Of a stretch of DNA of 64,000 nt, positions 53,863-62,670 are shown piece by piece. Each line of letters begins with the position of its first letter. Position 1 is the first letter of the stretch. A program made the position numbers and the translations under genes. Under the pieces are notes generated by a model. That model ran no database searches. It saw nothing but the letters and a program-made list of their open reading frames with translations, and was not told the origin of the DNA. The DNA lies in contig MGTV01000007.1 in NCBI GenBank assembly GCA_001799635.1, forward strand, positions 1-64,000, read 5' to 3'. Origin of the DNA: Elusimicrobia bacterium GWA2_62_23 (GTDB lineage: Bacteria > Elusimicrobiota > Elusimicrobia > Elusimicrobiales > UBA9959).

Positions 53863-54048
53863 TTACCAGCTAGACTTCTTCAGGCCGGGGATCAGACCCT
53901 CGTGAGCCATTTTGCGCAGGCAGATCCTGCAGAGACCGAAGTCCCGGTAGTAGCCGCGCGGCCTGCCGCAGATCTGGCAGCGGTTGCGGAAGCGCGTAGA
54001 GAACTTCTGGGGTTTGCGCATCTTCGCCATCCAAGCGTATGTAGCCAT
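53863..54048 (-). CDS. rpsN: 30S ribosomal protein S14, zinc type
   Basis: The 61-aa short form has C-x2-C and C-x2-C in [10 protein letters not shown] and LCRICLRK, a zinc site. The ending [12 protein letters not shown] is typical of type Z S14 proteins. The first few residues (MATYAW) are longer than usual. It follows rplE by 24 nt. Confidence 0.95.
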   Translation of the reverse strand: MATYAWMAKMRKPQKFSTRFRNRCQICGRPRGYYRDFGLCRICLRKMAHEGLIPGLKKSSW

Positions 54049-54072
54049 TTCTTTCTCCTATATCCTTAGATC

Positions 54073-54765
54073 TTACTTAGCCGGAGCCTGCTTGACTTCG
54101 GGTTTCTTGAAGGGCATGCCGAGGTATTCCAGCAGGGCCTTGCCTTTCGCGTTGTCGCCGGCCGTGGTCACGAACGTGATGTTCATGCCGCGGGCCTTCG
54201 GGGACTTCTCCATGTTGACTTCGGGGAAGATGTGGTGTTCTTTCAGGCCGATGTTCAGGTTGCCGCGGCCGTCGAAGAACCGGGGGTCTACGCCCTGGAA
54301 GTCGCGGATACGGGGCACCGACACGGACACGAACCGGTCGAGGAACTCGAACATGCGCGCGCCGCGCAACGTCACGCGCACGCCTATCGGCATGCCCTCG
54401 CGCAGCTTGAAGTTCGAAATGGACTTCTTGGCGCGGCGGACCTGCGGGGCCTGGCCGCTGATCATCGTCAGGTCTTCCTTGGCGAGGTCGAGGGCCTGGA
54501 TGTTCTCCTTGGCCTCGGACACGCCGATATTGATGACGATCTTGACCATTTTAGGAGCGGCCATGGGGGAGCTCAGGTTGAAATCCTTCATCAGGGCCGG
54601 CTGCACCTTGGTGGTGTAGACGTCCGCGAGGCGGGGCCGGTAGCCTTTCGGCATCGGGGCGACCGCGCCCTTGGGAGCTTCGGTCGCGTGGAACTTGTGC
54701 TGTTCCTTCTTCGCGGCCTTGATCTGCTCTTTGGAACCTTCTTTCGGGGGTGTATCCTTCGCCAT
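54073..54765 (-). CDS. rplE: 50S ribosomal protein L5 with N-terminal extension
   Basis: The L5 core begins near residue 40 (PRLADVYTTKV) and is about 180 residues long, while the full 230-aa frame adds a Lys/Ala/Pro-rich N-terminus with no homology. The start at 54765 has GAGGTAATTC before it, and no better internal start was seen, so the extension is probably real. L5 binds 5S rRNA and tRNA. Confidence 0.93.
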   Translation of the reverse strand: MAKDTPPKEGSKEQIKAAKKEQHKFHATEAPKGAVAPMPKGYRPRLADVYTTKVQPALMKDFNLSSPMAAPKMVKIVINIGVSEAKENIQALDLAKEDLTMISGQAPQVRRAKKSISNFKLREGMPIGVRVTLRGARMFEFLDRFVSVSVPRIRDFQGVDPRFFDGRGNLNIGLKEHHIFPEVNMEKSPKARGMNITFVTTAGDNAKGKALLEYLGMPFKKPEVKQAPAK

Positions 54766-54779
54766 ATTGAATTACCTCG

Positions 54780-55088
54780 TTAAACTATCGCTTCGCCGCA
54801 CTTCTTGCAGGAGCGCAGCTTTTCGCCGCCCTGCACGCCCACTTTCACGCGGGCGGGCTTGCCGCACTTGGGGCAGACCAGCTGCACGTTGGAGATGTCC
54901 AGGGGGGCTTCCACTTTGTGGATGCCGCCGGGCTTTTCCTTGGTGGTCTTCTTGTGCTTGGAGACTATGTTGATGCCCATCACCACGACCTTGCGGTCGT
55001 CGGGCATGATTTCCTTGATCTCGCCTTTCTTGCCTTTGTCCTTGCCGGCGAGCACTATGACAGTGTCTTTTTTCTTGAGTTTCAGCAT
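54780..55088 (-). CDS. rplX: 50S ribosomal protein L24
   Basis: The 102-aa protein has the KOW segment (VLAGKDKGKKGEIKEI) and a C-terminal zinc-binding set of four cysteines (CPKCGKPA and SCKKCGE). It starts 23S rRNA folding during assembly. It follows rplN by 13 nt. Confidence 0.96.
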   Translation of the reverse strand: MLKLKKKDTVIVLAGKDKGKKGEIKEIMPDDRKVVVMGINIVSKHKKTTKEKPGGIHKVEAPLDISNVQLVCPKCGKPARVKVGVQGGEKLRSCKKCGEAIV

Positions 55089-55101
55089 ATTTACCGCCTT
55101 A

Positions 55102-55470
55102 TTAAATTACTTCCGGCGCGAGCGAGACGATCTTGAGGAAGTTCTTGCCGCGCAGTTCACGGGCCACGGGGCCGAACACGCGGGTACCCTTGGGTTCGCC
55201 GTTCTCGTCTATCACGCAGACGGCGTTATCGTCGAAGCGGATGTAGGAACCGTCGGGGCGGCGCACTTCTTTGGCTACGCGCACCACCACGGCCTTCACC
55301 ACGTCGCCCTTCTTGATGGCGCCGTGCGGGATGGCGTCCTTCACCGAGCAGACTATGGTGTCGCCCAGGAAAGCGTATTTGCGGTAGCTGCCGCCCATCA
55401 CGTGGAAACACATAAGCTTGCGGGCGCCGGAATTGTCGGCGACGTTGAGCATGGTTCTAAGCTGTATCAT
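55102..55470 (-). CDS. rplN: 50S ribosomal protein L14
   Basis: The 122-aa protein starts [19 protein letters not shown] and ends with [23 protein letters not shown]-type L14 sequence (truncated here in quotation). It lies at the subunit interface. It follows rpsQ by 23 nt. Confidence 0.97.
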   Translation of the reverse strand: MIQLRTMLNVADNSGARKLMCFHVMGGSYRKYAFLGDTIVCSVKDAIPHGAIKKGDVVKAVVVRVAKEVRRPDGSYIRFDDNAVCVIDENGEPKGTRVFGPVARELRGKNFLKIVSLAPEVI

Positions 55471-55493
55471 GGTCTTTCTCCGTTAGGCCAGGC

Positions 55494-55766
55494 TTACCTG
55501 GACGCCTTCTCGACTATGCGGCTCACGCGCCAGCGCTTCAGCGCGGACAGCGGGCGGGTGCTGACGATCTCGACCAGGTCGCCGGCCTTGGATTCATTGG
55601 CCTCGTCGTGGGCGTAGAACTTGCGGTTGCGCCGGAGGGTCTTGGAGTACACGGCGTGGCTGATGACGTGGTCCACGCTGATCACGCGGGTCTTGGTCAT
55701 CTTGTCGGACACGACCACGCCGCGCAGCACTTTGCGGTTCGATCTCTTTTCGGTATTTTCGGTCAT
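55494..55766 (-). CDS. rpsQ: 30S ribosomal protein S17
   Basis: The 90-aa OB-fold protein has LRGVVVSDKMTKTRVISVD and the VEIVSTRPLSALKRWR ending. It contacts 16S rRNA helices of the body. Its start overlaps the rpmC stop by 4 nt. Confidence 0.96.
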   Translation of the reverse strand: MTENTEKRSNRKVLRGVVVSDKMTKTRVISVDHVISHAVYSKTLRRNRKFYAHDEANESKAGDLVEIVSTRPLSALKRWRVSRIVEKASR

Positions 55767-55990
55767 TTTTTAGCCTCGGCGGTCTTGGATTTAGCGAGCT
55801 CGCGCTGCCGCAGCCAGGTATTGATCATGGCTATCTTGCGGCGGGCGGTGCGCAGCACCAGCGGGTTCTCCACCGGCGCGGTAGTGCGCTTGAACTTGAT
55901 CTGGAAGAGCTGTTTCTTCAGGTCCGCGACCTGCGCCTTCAGCTCGGCGTCGCCCATGTTCCTCAGGGTTTCTCTGTCTTTGCTTTTCAT
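55763..55990 (-). CDS. rpmC: 50S ribosomal protein L29
   Basis: The 75-aa helical protein has AELKAQVADLKKQLFQIKFK and TARRKIAMINTWLRQRE, the two helices of L29. It lies by the exit tunnel. It follows rplP by 19 nt and overlaps rpsQ by 4 nt. Confidence 0.95.
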   Translation of the reverse strand: MKSKDRETLRNMGDAELKAQVADLKKQLFQIKFKRTTAPVENPLVLRTARRKIAMINTWLRQRELAKSKTAEAKK

Positions 55991-56009
55991 AATATTCGGC
56001 TGCTCCTTC

Positions 56010-56423
56010 TTAATTCTCGCGGCTCACGAACTTGGTCTTTATCGGCAGCTTGTGGCCGGCGCGGGTGAAAGCTTCTTTGGCGGAGACGAGGTCCAGGCCT
56101 TCGACCTCGAACAGGATCCGGCCGGGCCGCACGACGGCTACCCAGTGGTCCGGGGCGCCCTTGCCCTTACCCATGCGGGTTTCGGCGGGGTGCTTGGTCA
56201 CGGCCTTGTCGGGGAAAATGCGGACCCAGATCTTGCCTTTCTTGCGCAGGTAGCGCACGATGGTCACGCGGCAGGCCTCTATCTGGCGGGCGGTGATCCA
56301 GCGGGGCTCGAGGGCCTTCAGGCCGTACTCGCCGAAGGACAGCGAGAAGCCGCGCTTCGCGACGCCCTTAATGCGGGGCGCGGAATGCGTCTTGCGGTAT
56401 TTTACTCTCTTGGGCATCAACAT
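56010..56423 (-). CDS. rplP: 50S ribosomal protein L16
   Basis: The 137-aa protein has MPKRVKYRK at residue 3 onwards and the conserved [20 protein letters not shown] segment. AAGGAG is 8 nt before the first ATG, so the start at 56423 is kept, although many homologues start at the next Met. It organises the tRNA binding sites of the 50S subunit. Confidence 0.96.
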   Translation of the reverse strand: MLMPKRVKYRKTHSAPRIKGVAKRGFSLSFGEYGLKALEPRWITARQIEACRVTIVRYLRKKGKIWVRIFPDKAVTKHPAETRMGKGKGAPDHWVAVVRPGRILFEVEGLDLVSAKEAFTRAGHKLPIKTKFVSREN

Positions 56424-56447
56424 AGTTATAGCTCCTTAAAAGAAGTC

Positions 56448-57188
56448 TCAGGCCGTCGGGGTGGCGTTCCTGCGGGCGGCGCCGGATTCGTCCATCACCG
56501 GGATCTCGGTGGGGTTCTCGGCTTCCATCTTTATCAGCTGCTCGCGCAGCTCGCGGGGAGTCTTCGCGAAGAAGAGTTTCTTGAAGATCCACACTTTTAT
56601 GCCGATCTTGCCCATCGAGGTGTGCGCCTCGGTGAGACCGTAATCGATGTCGGCGGAGATGGTCTGCAGCGGCACGCGGCCTTTGCGGAACCACTCGCGG
56701 CGGGCGATCTCGGCGCCGCCGAGGCGGCCGGAGGCCATGACCTTGATGCCCAGGGCGCCGGAGCCCATGGTGCGCTCCATGGCGCGCTTGATGGCGCGCT
56801 TGAAGGAGATGCGCTTTTCGAGCTGCTGCGCCACCGACTGGCCGACGAGGCGCGGGTCGAGCTCGGGGATCTTGATCTCGGAAACGTTGATGAACACCTT
56901 GCGCTTCGTGAGGCGCTCGACGTCCTTCTTGAGGTTCTCTATGTCCGCGCCCTTGCGGCCTATGACGACGCCGGGGCGGGCGGTGTGGATGGTCACCTTT
57001 AGGTAGGCGCCGGCGCGCTCGATGTCCACCCAGCTGACGGACGCCATGGCGAACCGCTCGGTCACCATGTGCCTGATCTCGAAATCTTCACGGATGAGCT
57101 CGGGCATCTTCTTGGGGGAGAACCAGCGGGACTGCCAGTCCTGGATGTAGCCGAGGCGTAAGCCCTTAGGATGTATTTTCTGACCCAT
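56448..57188 (-). CDS. rpsC: 30S ribosomal protein S3
   Basis: The 246-aa protein has [13 protein letters not shown], a KH domain with [14 protein letters not shown], and the C-terminal [13 protein letters not shown] segment. It forms the mRNA entry site. It follows rplV by 1 nt. The tail (about 25 residues) is of variable type. Confidence 0.97.
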   Translation of the reverse strand: MGQKIHPKGLRLGYIQDWQSRWFSPKKMPELIREDFEIRHMVTERFAMASVSWVDIERAGAYLKVTIHTARPGVVIGRKGADIENLKKDVERLTKRKVFINVSEIKIPELDPRLVGQSVAQQLEKRISFKRAIKRAMERTMGSGALGIKVMASGRLGGAEIARREWFRKGRVPLQTISADIDYGLTEAHTSMGKIGIKVWIFKKLFFAKTPRELREQLIKMEAENPTEIPVMDESGAARRNATPTA

Positions 57189-57189
57189 A

Positions 57190-57546
57190 TTATTTCCGCT
57201 CCTTGGTATCCGACACGGCCACGTGGATGTGGCACATCTTGCGCTTGAACGGCATCGCGCGGCCCTGGGGGCCGGGCTGCACGCGGCGAAGGAACTTCAT
57301 CGGGCCCTGGTCGGCGAAGCATTCGGTGACCCAGATCTGTTTGAGATCCAGTTTCTTGCCGAGCTTCACGCTCAGGTTGGCGCCCGCGGACTTGATGGCC
57401 TTACCGACGATGTCGGTGGCGATGCGGGGCTGCGCGGCCAGTATGTACTGGGCCTCGAAGAGGGACTTGCCCCGGACCGCGTCGAGCAGCTGGGCTACCT
57501 TGCGGCGGCCGTAGCGCTGATATCTGAGATGGCATTTAGCTTCCAT
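57190..57546 (-). CDS. rplV: 50S ribosomal protein L22
   Basis: The 118-aa protein has [17 protein letters not shown] and the beta-hairpin end with [14 protein letters not shown]. Its loop lines the exit tunnel and is where macrolide resistance changes arise in other bacteria. It follows rpsS by 24 nt. Confidence 0.95.
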   Translation of the reverse strand: MEAKCHLRYQRYGRRKVAQLLDAVRGKSLFEAQYILAAQPRIATDIVGKAIKSAGANLSVKLGKKLDLKQIWVTECFADQGPMKFLRRVQPGPQGRAMPFKRKMCHIHVAVSDTKERK

Positions 57547-57570
57547 GATTTTCTCCCTTAAATAGCACCG

Positions 57571-57858
57571 TTAGGTGAGGTCCGTCGCTTCCTTGGTATG
57601 CGACTGGCCGTGGCCCTTGAAGAGGCGCGGGAACGAGAATTCGCCCAGCTTGTGGCCTACCATGCGCTCCGTGACGTACACCGGCAGGAACTTGCGGCCG
57701 TTGTGTACCATCAGGGTCTGCCCGACGAACTCGGGGGTTATCGTGCAGGCGCGGGCCCAGGTCTTGATCTGGACTTTGGCGCCGCTCTGCGCGGCGGCCT
57801 GTACTTTGGCCAGCAGCTTCTGGTCTACGAAAGGTCCTTTTTTAGACGATCTGCTCAT
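57571..57858 (-). CDS. rpsS: 30S ribosomal protein S19
   Basis: The 95-aa protein has [16 protein letters not shown] and [13 protein letters not shown], both highly conserved. It contacts S13 in the 30S head. It follows rplB by 13 nt. Confidence 0.97.
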   Translation of the reverse strand: MSRSSKKGPFVDQKLLAKVQAAAQSGAKVQIKTWARACTITPEFVGQTLMVHNGRKFLPVYVTERMVGHKLGEFSFPRLFKGHGQSHTKEATDLT

Positions 57859-57871
57859 TTATATTCCTCCG

Positions 57872-58714
57872 TTACGCGCTGACCTGCGACTTGCGCCGGT
57901 CCTGCACTATCATCCAGCCCCAAATCTTGGATTTGGTCCTGGTCTTGAAGCCCTTGGAAGGCTGGTTCCACGGCGAGCGGGGCACGTTGTTGCCCTTGGA
58001 GTGGCCGCGGCCGCCGCCGAGCGGATGGTCCACGGCGTTCATCGCGGCGCCGCGCACGGTCGGCTTCACGCCGATGTGGCGCTGGCGGCCGGCTTTGCCG
58101 AGGGTGATGGTGTTGTGCTCGATGTTGCCCACCTGGCCGATGGTGGCCATGCAGTTCTTGAGCACTTTGCGGATCTCGCCGGACGGCATCTTGACGAGGG
58201 CGTAGTCGCCCTCTTTCGCCATCAGCTGCGCCTGGGTGCCGGCCGCGCGGACGAACTGCGCGCCCTTGCCGGGGATCATCTCTATGGCGTGGATGAAGGT
58301 ACCGTCGGGGATATTGGCCATGGGGAGGGCGTTGCCCAGGCGGATCTCAGCCTTGGGGCCGCTCATCACGGACGCGCCCACGCCGAGCCCGAGGGGGGCC
58401 GGGATGTAGCGCTTGTCGCCGTCCGCGTAAACGAGGAGGGCGATGCGGGCGTTGCGGTTGGGATCGTACTCGATGGCGGAAACCTTGGCGGGCACGCCGT
58501 ATTTCTCGCGCTTGAAGTCTATGGCGCGGTAGCGCCGGCGGTGGCCGCCGCCGTGGTGGCGGACCATGACCATGCCGGTGTTATTGCGTCCGCCGTTCTT
58601 GCGCATGCCGCGGGTGAGCTGCTTCTCGGGCTCCGTCTTGGTGATCTCCGAGAAGTCGGCGATCTGGAGGGTGCGCCTCGAGGGGGTGTAGGGTCTGTAT
58701 GATTTAATGGGCAT
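57872..58714 (-). CDS. rplB: 50S ribosomal protein L2
   Basis: The 280-aa protein has the L2 start [11 protein letters not shown], the central [12 protein letters not shown] segment and the [13 protein letters not shown] region close to the peptidyl transferase centre. It bridges the subunits. It follows rplW by 24 nt. Confidence 0.97.
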   Translation of the reverse strand: MPIKSYRPYTPSRRTLQIADFSEITKTEPEKQLTRGMRKNGGRNNTGMVMVRHHGGGHRRRYRAIDFKREKYGVPAKVSAIEYDPNRNARIALLVYADGDKRYIPAPLGLGVGASVMSGPKAEIRLGNALPMANIPDGTFIHAIEMIPGKGAQFVRAAGTQAQLMAKEGDYALVKMPSGEIRKVLKNCMATIGQVGNIEHNTITLGKAGRQRHIGVKPTVRGAAMNAVDHPLGGGRGHSKGNNVPRSPWNQPSKGFKTRTKSKIWGWMIVQDRRKSQVSA

Positions 58715-58738
58715 ATCTTTCTTTCCTGTTCTCTCGCC

Positions 58739-59029
58739 TTATTTCGGCAGGTCGGTCATGTCTATCTTCTGCCCGGCCTTCACGGTGACCACCGCTTTCT
58801 TCCAATCGGAGCGGTAGCCTTCGTGGCGGCCGACCCGGTGCAGCTTGCCCGGGAGGTTGGCGGTGCGGACCGCCGTAACTTTGACCTTGAAGAGGGTCTC
58901 TATGGCCTTCTTGATCTCGGTCTTGTTGGATTTGGGGTTCACGCGGAAGGTGTAGCGGTTCTGCTCGTCCTTCGTTATGACGCTTTTCTCGCTGAGTATC
59001 GGGGCTATGAGGACTTCTGCGAAGTTCAT
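58739..59029 (-). CDS. rplW: 50S ribosomal protein L23
   Basis: The ATG at 59029 overlaps the rplD stop and gives 96 aa, a normal length; the longer upstream frame lies inside rplD and is discarded. LIAPILSEKSVI and the YRFRV-like TFRVNPKSNKTEIKKAIE segment are diagnostic. It docks trigger factor and SRP at the tunnel exit. Confidence 0.95.
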   Translation of the reverse strand: MNFAEVLIAPILSEKSVITKDEQNRYTFRVNPKSNKTEIKKAIETLFKVKVTAVRTANLPGKLHRVGRHEGYRSDWKKAVVTVKAGQKIDMTDLPK

Positions 59030-59649
59030 TTGACCTCCTTGACGCTGGCGGCCAGGGCTTTCAGGCCGGCGGCGGTGAAAACGAGCTTGGTGTTGCGCAT
59101 CGCCTCGTAGGCGTTCAGGTTCTGCGCCAGGCACCAGCCGAAATCGGCTATGTTCTTGGACGCGGCCTTGAAGTTCTTGTCCATCTTGTCGGTGACGAAG
59201 AGGACGCTCTTGGCGTTAAGACCTTTGCGCAGGTCGTTGAGGGAGCTGGTCTTGGGGGCCGCGAGGGCGAGGTTCTCCATCACCAGCACGGCGCCGTCGG
59301 CGGCGCGGGCGGAGAGGGCCTCTACCAGGGCCTGGCGGAGCTTCTGCTGCGGCAGGTACTGGCGGAAGGAGCGCGGCTTGGGGCCGAACACCACGCCGCC
59401 CTTGCGCCAGATCGGCGAGCGGGTGGAACCGTGGCGGGCGCGGCCGGTGCCCTTCTGCTTCCAGGGCTTCTTGCCGCCGCCGGACACTTCGGAGCGGGTC
59501 TTGGTGCAGGCGGTGCCGCGGTGCTTGTTGGCGAGGTAATGCTTCATTACCTCGTGTATGAAGTGGGGGTCGGGCTTAACGGAGAACAGCTCCGGCAGGT
59601 CGAACTTGCCTACTTCCTTGCCTTTCAGATCTAAGAGTTTGGTTTCCAT
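59026..59649 (-). CDS. rplD: 50S ribosomal protein L4
   Basis: The 207-aa protein has the long tunnel loop with TRSEVSGGGKKPWKQKGTGR and GVVFGPKPRSF. In E. coli L4 represses the S10 operon by binding its leader. It follows rplC by 21 nt. Confidence 0.96.
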   Translation of the reverse strand: METKLLDLKGKEVGKFDLPELFSVKPDPHFIHEVMKHYLANKHRGTACTKTRSEVSGGGKKPWKQKGTGRARHGSTRSPIWRKGGVVFGPKPRSFRQYLPQQKLRQALVEALSARAADGAVLVMENLALAAPKTSSLNDLRKGLNAKSVLFVTDKMDKNFKAASKNIADFGWCLAQNLNAYEAMRNTKLVFTAAGLKALAASVKEVK

Positions 59650-59670
59650 GGTTTATCCTCTCTCGGGCCT

Positions 59671-60453
59671 TTACTTCTTGGCCGCGGGCTTGCCGGCGGC
59701 TTTGACCACGTCCTTCTTCGCCTTCTTGCCTGAAGGGGGAGCCGGCGGTTTCGGGGTCTTCTTGTTGGTAAGGGTGATGTACACCATGCTGCCGGTGGCG
59801 CCGGGAATGCCGCTGTTCACCAGTATCAGGTTTTCTTCGGGGATGATCTTGAGCACCTTCACCTTCTGCACGGAGCAGGTCTCAACGCCCCAGTGGCCGG
59901 CCATGCGCTGGCCGGGAAGCACGCGGCCCAGGGAGCGGCGGGAACCCAGCGAACCGGGAGCGCGCTCGCGGTCGGAGGCGCCGTGGGAGGCGGGACCGCC
60001 CTTGAAGTTGTGGCGTTTCATGCCGCCGGCGAAGCCGTGGCCCTTGGTGACGCCCTGCAGGTCCACCCACTCGCCCGCGGTGAAGCGTTCGACGCTGGCG
60101 GTCTGGCCTTCGGCCGCGCCCTTCAGGTCGTTCACGCGGAACTCGCGGAGATGGCGCAGCGGGGCGGAGGAAAGTTTCTTGGCGAGACCCTTCTCGGCGG
60201 CGTTGGCGCGGTGCTCTTTCTTGTGGCCGAAGCCGAGGCAGACGGCCTGGTAGCCGTCCTTTTCCTTGGTGCGGGTGTAAGCCACGCGGCAGGGGCCGGC
60301 CTTCACGACCGTAGCGGCGTGGAGGTTGCCGGCGGCGTCGAAGATCTGGGTCATGCCCATCTTCTGGCCGATCAGAAATTTATGGACCACGGGAAGCTGC
60401 TGCGCTTCCGGCTTGGCCTCGGGGGCTTTGTTCTCTTTGTTTTCTTCTGTCAT
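59671..60453 (-). CDS. rplC: 50S ribosomal protein L3 with terminal extensions
   Basis: The 260-aa protein has an N-terminal Glu/Lys/Ala-rich extension (about 22 residues), the L3 core from FLIGQKMGMTQIFD to about residue 225, including KGHGFAGGMKRHNF, and a Pro/Lys/Ala C-terminal tail of about 30 residues. AAGGAG lies 9 nt before the ATG. It is the first gene of the array; rpsJ (S10), which normally precedes it, is missing. Confidence 0.95.
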   Translation of the reverse strand: MTEENKENKAPEAKPEAQQLPVVHKFLIGQKMGMTQIFDAAGNLHAATVVKAGPCRVAYTRTKEKDGYQAVCLGFGHKKEHRANAAEKGLAKKLSSAPLRHLREFRVNDLKGAAEGQTASVERFTAGEWVDLQGVTKGHGFAGGMKRHNFKGGPASHGASDRERAPGSLGSRRSLGRVLPGQRMAGHWGVETCSVQKVKVLKIIPEENLILVNSGIPGATGSMVYITLTNKKTPKPPAPPSGKKAKKDVVKAAGKPAAKK

Positions 60454-60770
60454 GTCAGTCCGCTCCTTAAGACGCCGTCTCCGACGTGGAAACGCCCGGC
60501 TGTGACGCCGGGGCCTCCGCGGTCGGAAAACAGACGAACAAACCGCGCCGGAACTTTTTCAGCTCCGGTCCTGGTACTTCTATATTTTTAGTTTCTATGA
60601 TTAAGCCCGCAGGTGAAGGGAATCAAGGCCGCTTCATCTATAGGGCCGCTGTCCGTATTCTTTCGAACGCGACAGCGTAATAAAAACTGCTTTTTCAAAG
60701 AAACCGCGGCGTTGCCGCGATTAACTACAGGATTATTATAACAAAAGGGCCATTTTATGTAAAGCGTTTT
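60454..60770 (-). promoter_or_regulatory. 317-bp leader and promoter region of the ribosomal array
   Basis: On the minus strand the promoter (60763-60735) is followed by about 275 nt of untranslated leader before rplC. Just after the expected start the leader has CGCGGC-AAC-GCCGCG followed by GTTTCTTT, a hairpin like an attenuator. A second AT-rich stretch (AAAAATATAGAA near 60580) could be a further -10. No rpsJ-like ORF is present. Any L4-type feedback would act here, but no known L4-binding structure can be confirmed by eye. Confidence 0.6.
60735..60763 (-). promoter_or_regulatory. Main promoter of the S10-spc-alpha array
   Basis: On the minus strand TTTACA (60763-60758) and TATAAT (60740-60735) are separated by exactly 17 bp. 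It is the best sigma-70 type match in the housekeeping part of the window, as expected for ribosomal protein genes. It begins 8 nt after the stop of the VOC gene. Confidence 0.85.
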
Positions 60771-61148
60771 CTAGAGGGGGGCCGCGAAGGCCAGCACGTG
60801 GCCGTCCGGGTCCAGGCTGTAAGCCGCCTTATCCCCCCACCCCCTGGGTTCCAGAGGGCTCAATTCCCTGGCCCCCGCGGCCAGCGCCCTGGCGTGGCTC
60901 GCGCCCGGCTCCGGCACGGTCAGGTAGACCTCCGCCCTGGGGATCCCGGCCCCGGCAACCGGGTCCGGCATGGCCGGCAGCAGGCGCTTTATGCCCTTTT
61001 CAGGCATCAGGCCCAGCACGCAGCCGGGCGCCAGTTCGAATTCTGTCATGCCGGGCACGTCCAGCCGCGGAGCCAGCCCAAGGGCGGCAGCGTAGAAATC
61101 CCGGCTTTTCGCCTGGTCTCCCACATAAAGAATGAAATTCACCTTCAT
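60771..61148 (-). CDS. VOC-family (glyoxalase/bleomycin-resistance fold) protein
   Basis: The 125-aa protein has two beta-alpha-beta-beta-beta modules: NFILYVGDQAKSRDFYAAAL near the start and the AYSLDPDGHVLAFAAP ending with a Glu-replaced metal position (family proteins end DPDGN-x-xE). The missing final Glu suggests altered metal binding. Members bind small molecules or act as lyases and dioxygenases; no substrate can be given. It is upstream of the ribosomal array but separated by the array's promoter. Confidence 0.82.
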   Translation of the reverse strand: MKVNFILYVGDQAKSRDFYAAALGLAPRLDVPGMTEFELAPGCVLGLMPEKGIKRLLPAMPDPVAGAGIPRAEVYLTVPEPGASHARALAAGARELSPLEPRGWGDKAAYSLDPDGHVLAFAAPL

Positions 61149-61187
61149 ATCCCAATGATATCAATATTTATATTATTCTTCAATCCT

Positions 61188-61466
61188 TTAAAAGACCCCG
61201 CAAGCGGCCGCGACCAGGGCTACGAATAGCACCATAGGCCAGGTCTTCAGCAGGCCGCGCTTATCGTCCACATCTATAAAGTCGTCCTCTTTCTCCTTCC
61301 CGGCCTCCGCCTTCTTGCCCGCCTCCCGCAGCAGCTCTTCCCGTGCCGCAGACCTCTCTAGCGAAGCGGATGCCCGCTCCGGGGAATGCGCCGGCTGGTT
61401 ATGGGCGCAACCGGCAGCCAGCAGTGGGACAAAAAGTAGCGGATATATGTGTTTTCGCATATCCAC
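61188..61466 (-). CDS. Small lipoprotein with C-terminal membrane segment
   Basis: The 92-aa product (GTG start at 61466; ATG two codons later is an alternative) has a lipoprotein signal ending LLAAGC20, an Ala/Glu/Lys-rich middle likely to be helical, and a hydrophobic C-terminal segment (TWPMVLFVALVAAACGVF). Having both a lipid anchor and a membrane helix is unusual. It is unrecognised and lies 39 nt upstream of the VOC gene. Confidence 0.65.
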   Translation of the reverse strand: MDMRKHIYPLLFVPLLAAGCAHNQPAHSPERASASLERSAAREELLREAGKKAEAGKEKEDDFIDVDDKRGLLKTWPMVLFVALVAAACGVF

Positions 61467-61590
61467 TGAACGGCCGGGAATGTCATTTTATTGCCAAGCA
61501 TGCACGACACCACGCTCGCCCAGGCAGAAAAACACCGCGCAGCTGACACCCTCTGCCCCGGCGCCTGCCCCAGATAAACCCCGCGGGGAC

Positions 61591-61629
61591 AAAAAAAAGG
61601 GCCCGGCTGTTAAGCCGGGCCCTTTTTTT
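61591..61629. terminator. Bidirectional terminator
   Basis: GGGCCCGGC and GCCGGGCCC form a 9-bp stem with a 6-nt loop, flanked by eight A residues and seven T residues. It terminates the minus-strand trypsin gene, whose stop is at 61640. The remainder of 61467-61639 contains nothing else I can name. Confidence 0.9.
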
Positions 61630-61639
61630 GCCGCCTGGA

Positions 61640-62491
61640 TTACTTGGCGGTGGCGTTGATCCAGGGGAGCCCGAGGCTCACCTTGGAGTACACGCCGTAC
61701 TTGTTGGGCTGGGCGCAGCCTTCGCCCCAGCTCACCACGCCCGCGAGGACGCGATTGGCGCCGGTGCCGGTGATCAGCGGGCCGCCGCTGTCGCCCTGGC
61801 AGGAATCCTTGCCGCCCTGGGGGTAGCCGGCGCAGAGCATGCTGTTGGTAATGCCGTCGTAGGCCTTCTCGCAGGTCGCCTTGGAGACCATGGGGACGGA
61901 CACTTTAAGGAGGATCTTGGACACACTGCCGCCCTCGCTGGTGGTGCCCCAGCCGGCGGTGACGAAGTCCACGCTGCCGGTGAGTTCCCTGGCGTTGAGC
62001 GCTATGGGCTCGTACTTGGAGTCGCCGGAGAGTTTAACGAGCGCGAAGTCGTAGTCCATGGTGTTCTTGTTCCACTTGGGGTGCTTCACGATCTGGGTGA
62101 CGGTGAACTTCTCCACGCCGGCGGTGTCGCTCTGGTGGTGCAGGCCGATGTTCACGCCCTTGAGGTAGCCGCCCTCGACGCAATGCGCCGCGGTGAGCAC
62201 CCAGTTCTTCTTTATCAGAGAGCCGCCGCAGAAGTGGCCGTAGGAGCCGGCCTGCAGGGACACTATGAAGGGGAATTCACCCTTGACGGCTTCCACGCCG
62301 CCTACTATCTTCTCGGAGCCGAACAGCGCGTAGCCGTTATCGGTCTCGGGGGCCGGGTAGGCCTGGGCGGGCACGTCGAGCGCCTTCGCCGCGGACAGCA
62401 GGCTCGCGCCATGGCTGTCGAAAGTTACGTTAGCCGCATTCGCCGCGACCGGGGCTATGGCCAGGGCCAGGACGACGATCATCTTTATCAT
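61640..62491 (-). CDS. Secreted trypsin-like serine protease (S1)
   Basis: The ATG at 62491 behind AAGGAG gives 283 aa; the longer frame is less likely. A signal peptide (about 1-19) and a propeptide to K61 precede IVGG, the activation site. The triad is H103 (TAAHC), D148 (MDYDFAL) and S235 (CQGDSGGPL). D229, six residues before the Ser, predicts cleavage after Lys/Arg. Six Cys make the expected disulfides. It is a classical, animal-like trypsin fold in a bacterium, secreted as a zymogen and activatable by trypsin-like cleavage. Confidence 0.93.
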   Translation of the reverse strand: MIKMIVVLALAIAPVAANAANVTFDSHGASLLSAAKALDVPAQAYPAPETDNGYALFGSEKIVGGVEAVKGEFPFIVSLQAGSYGHFCGGSLIKKNWVLTAAHCVEGGYLKGVNIGLHHQSDTAGVEKFTVTQIVKHPKWNKNTMDYDFALVKLSGDSKYEPIALNARELTGSVDFVTAGWGTTSEGGSVSKILLKVSVPMVSKATCEKAYDGITNSMLCAGYPQGGKDSCQGDSGGPLITGTGANRVLAGVVSWGEGCAQPNKYGVYSKVSLGLPWINATAK

Positions 62492-62616
62492 TCGCTGCTC
62501 CTTGAACTCTTCGCTTGGTTTTACCGCTTCTGGGAATTGTGCAAAAATCAATTGACGCAAGTCAACAGAAAATTTCCCTTTGGGCCCAGCCGGTCCCGGG
62601 CCCTAAGGCCCGGCAT

Positions 62617-62645
62617 AAAAAAAGCCGCCGGGTTTCCCCGGCGGC
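62617..62645 (-). terminator. Terminator of the second protease gene
   Basis: On the minus strand GCCGCCGGG and CCCGGCGGC form a 9-bp stem followed by TTTTTTT. It lies 26 nt after the stop of the upstream protease gene. The rest of 62492-62670 holds only the upstream region of the trypsin gene. Confidence 0.9.
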
Positions 62646-62670
62646 GTTCAGGCCCCTGAAGGCGTCTCTT

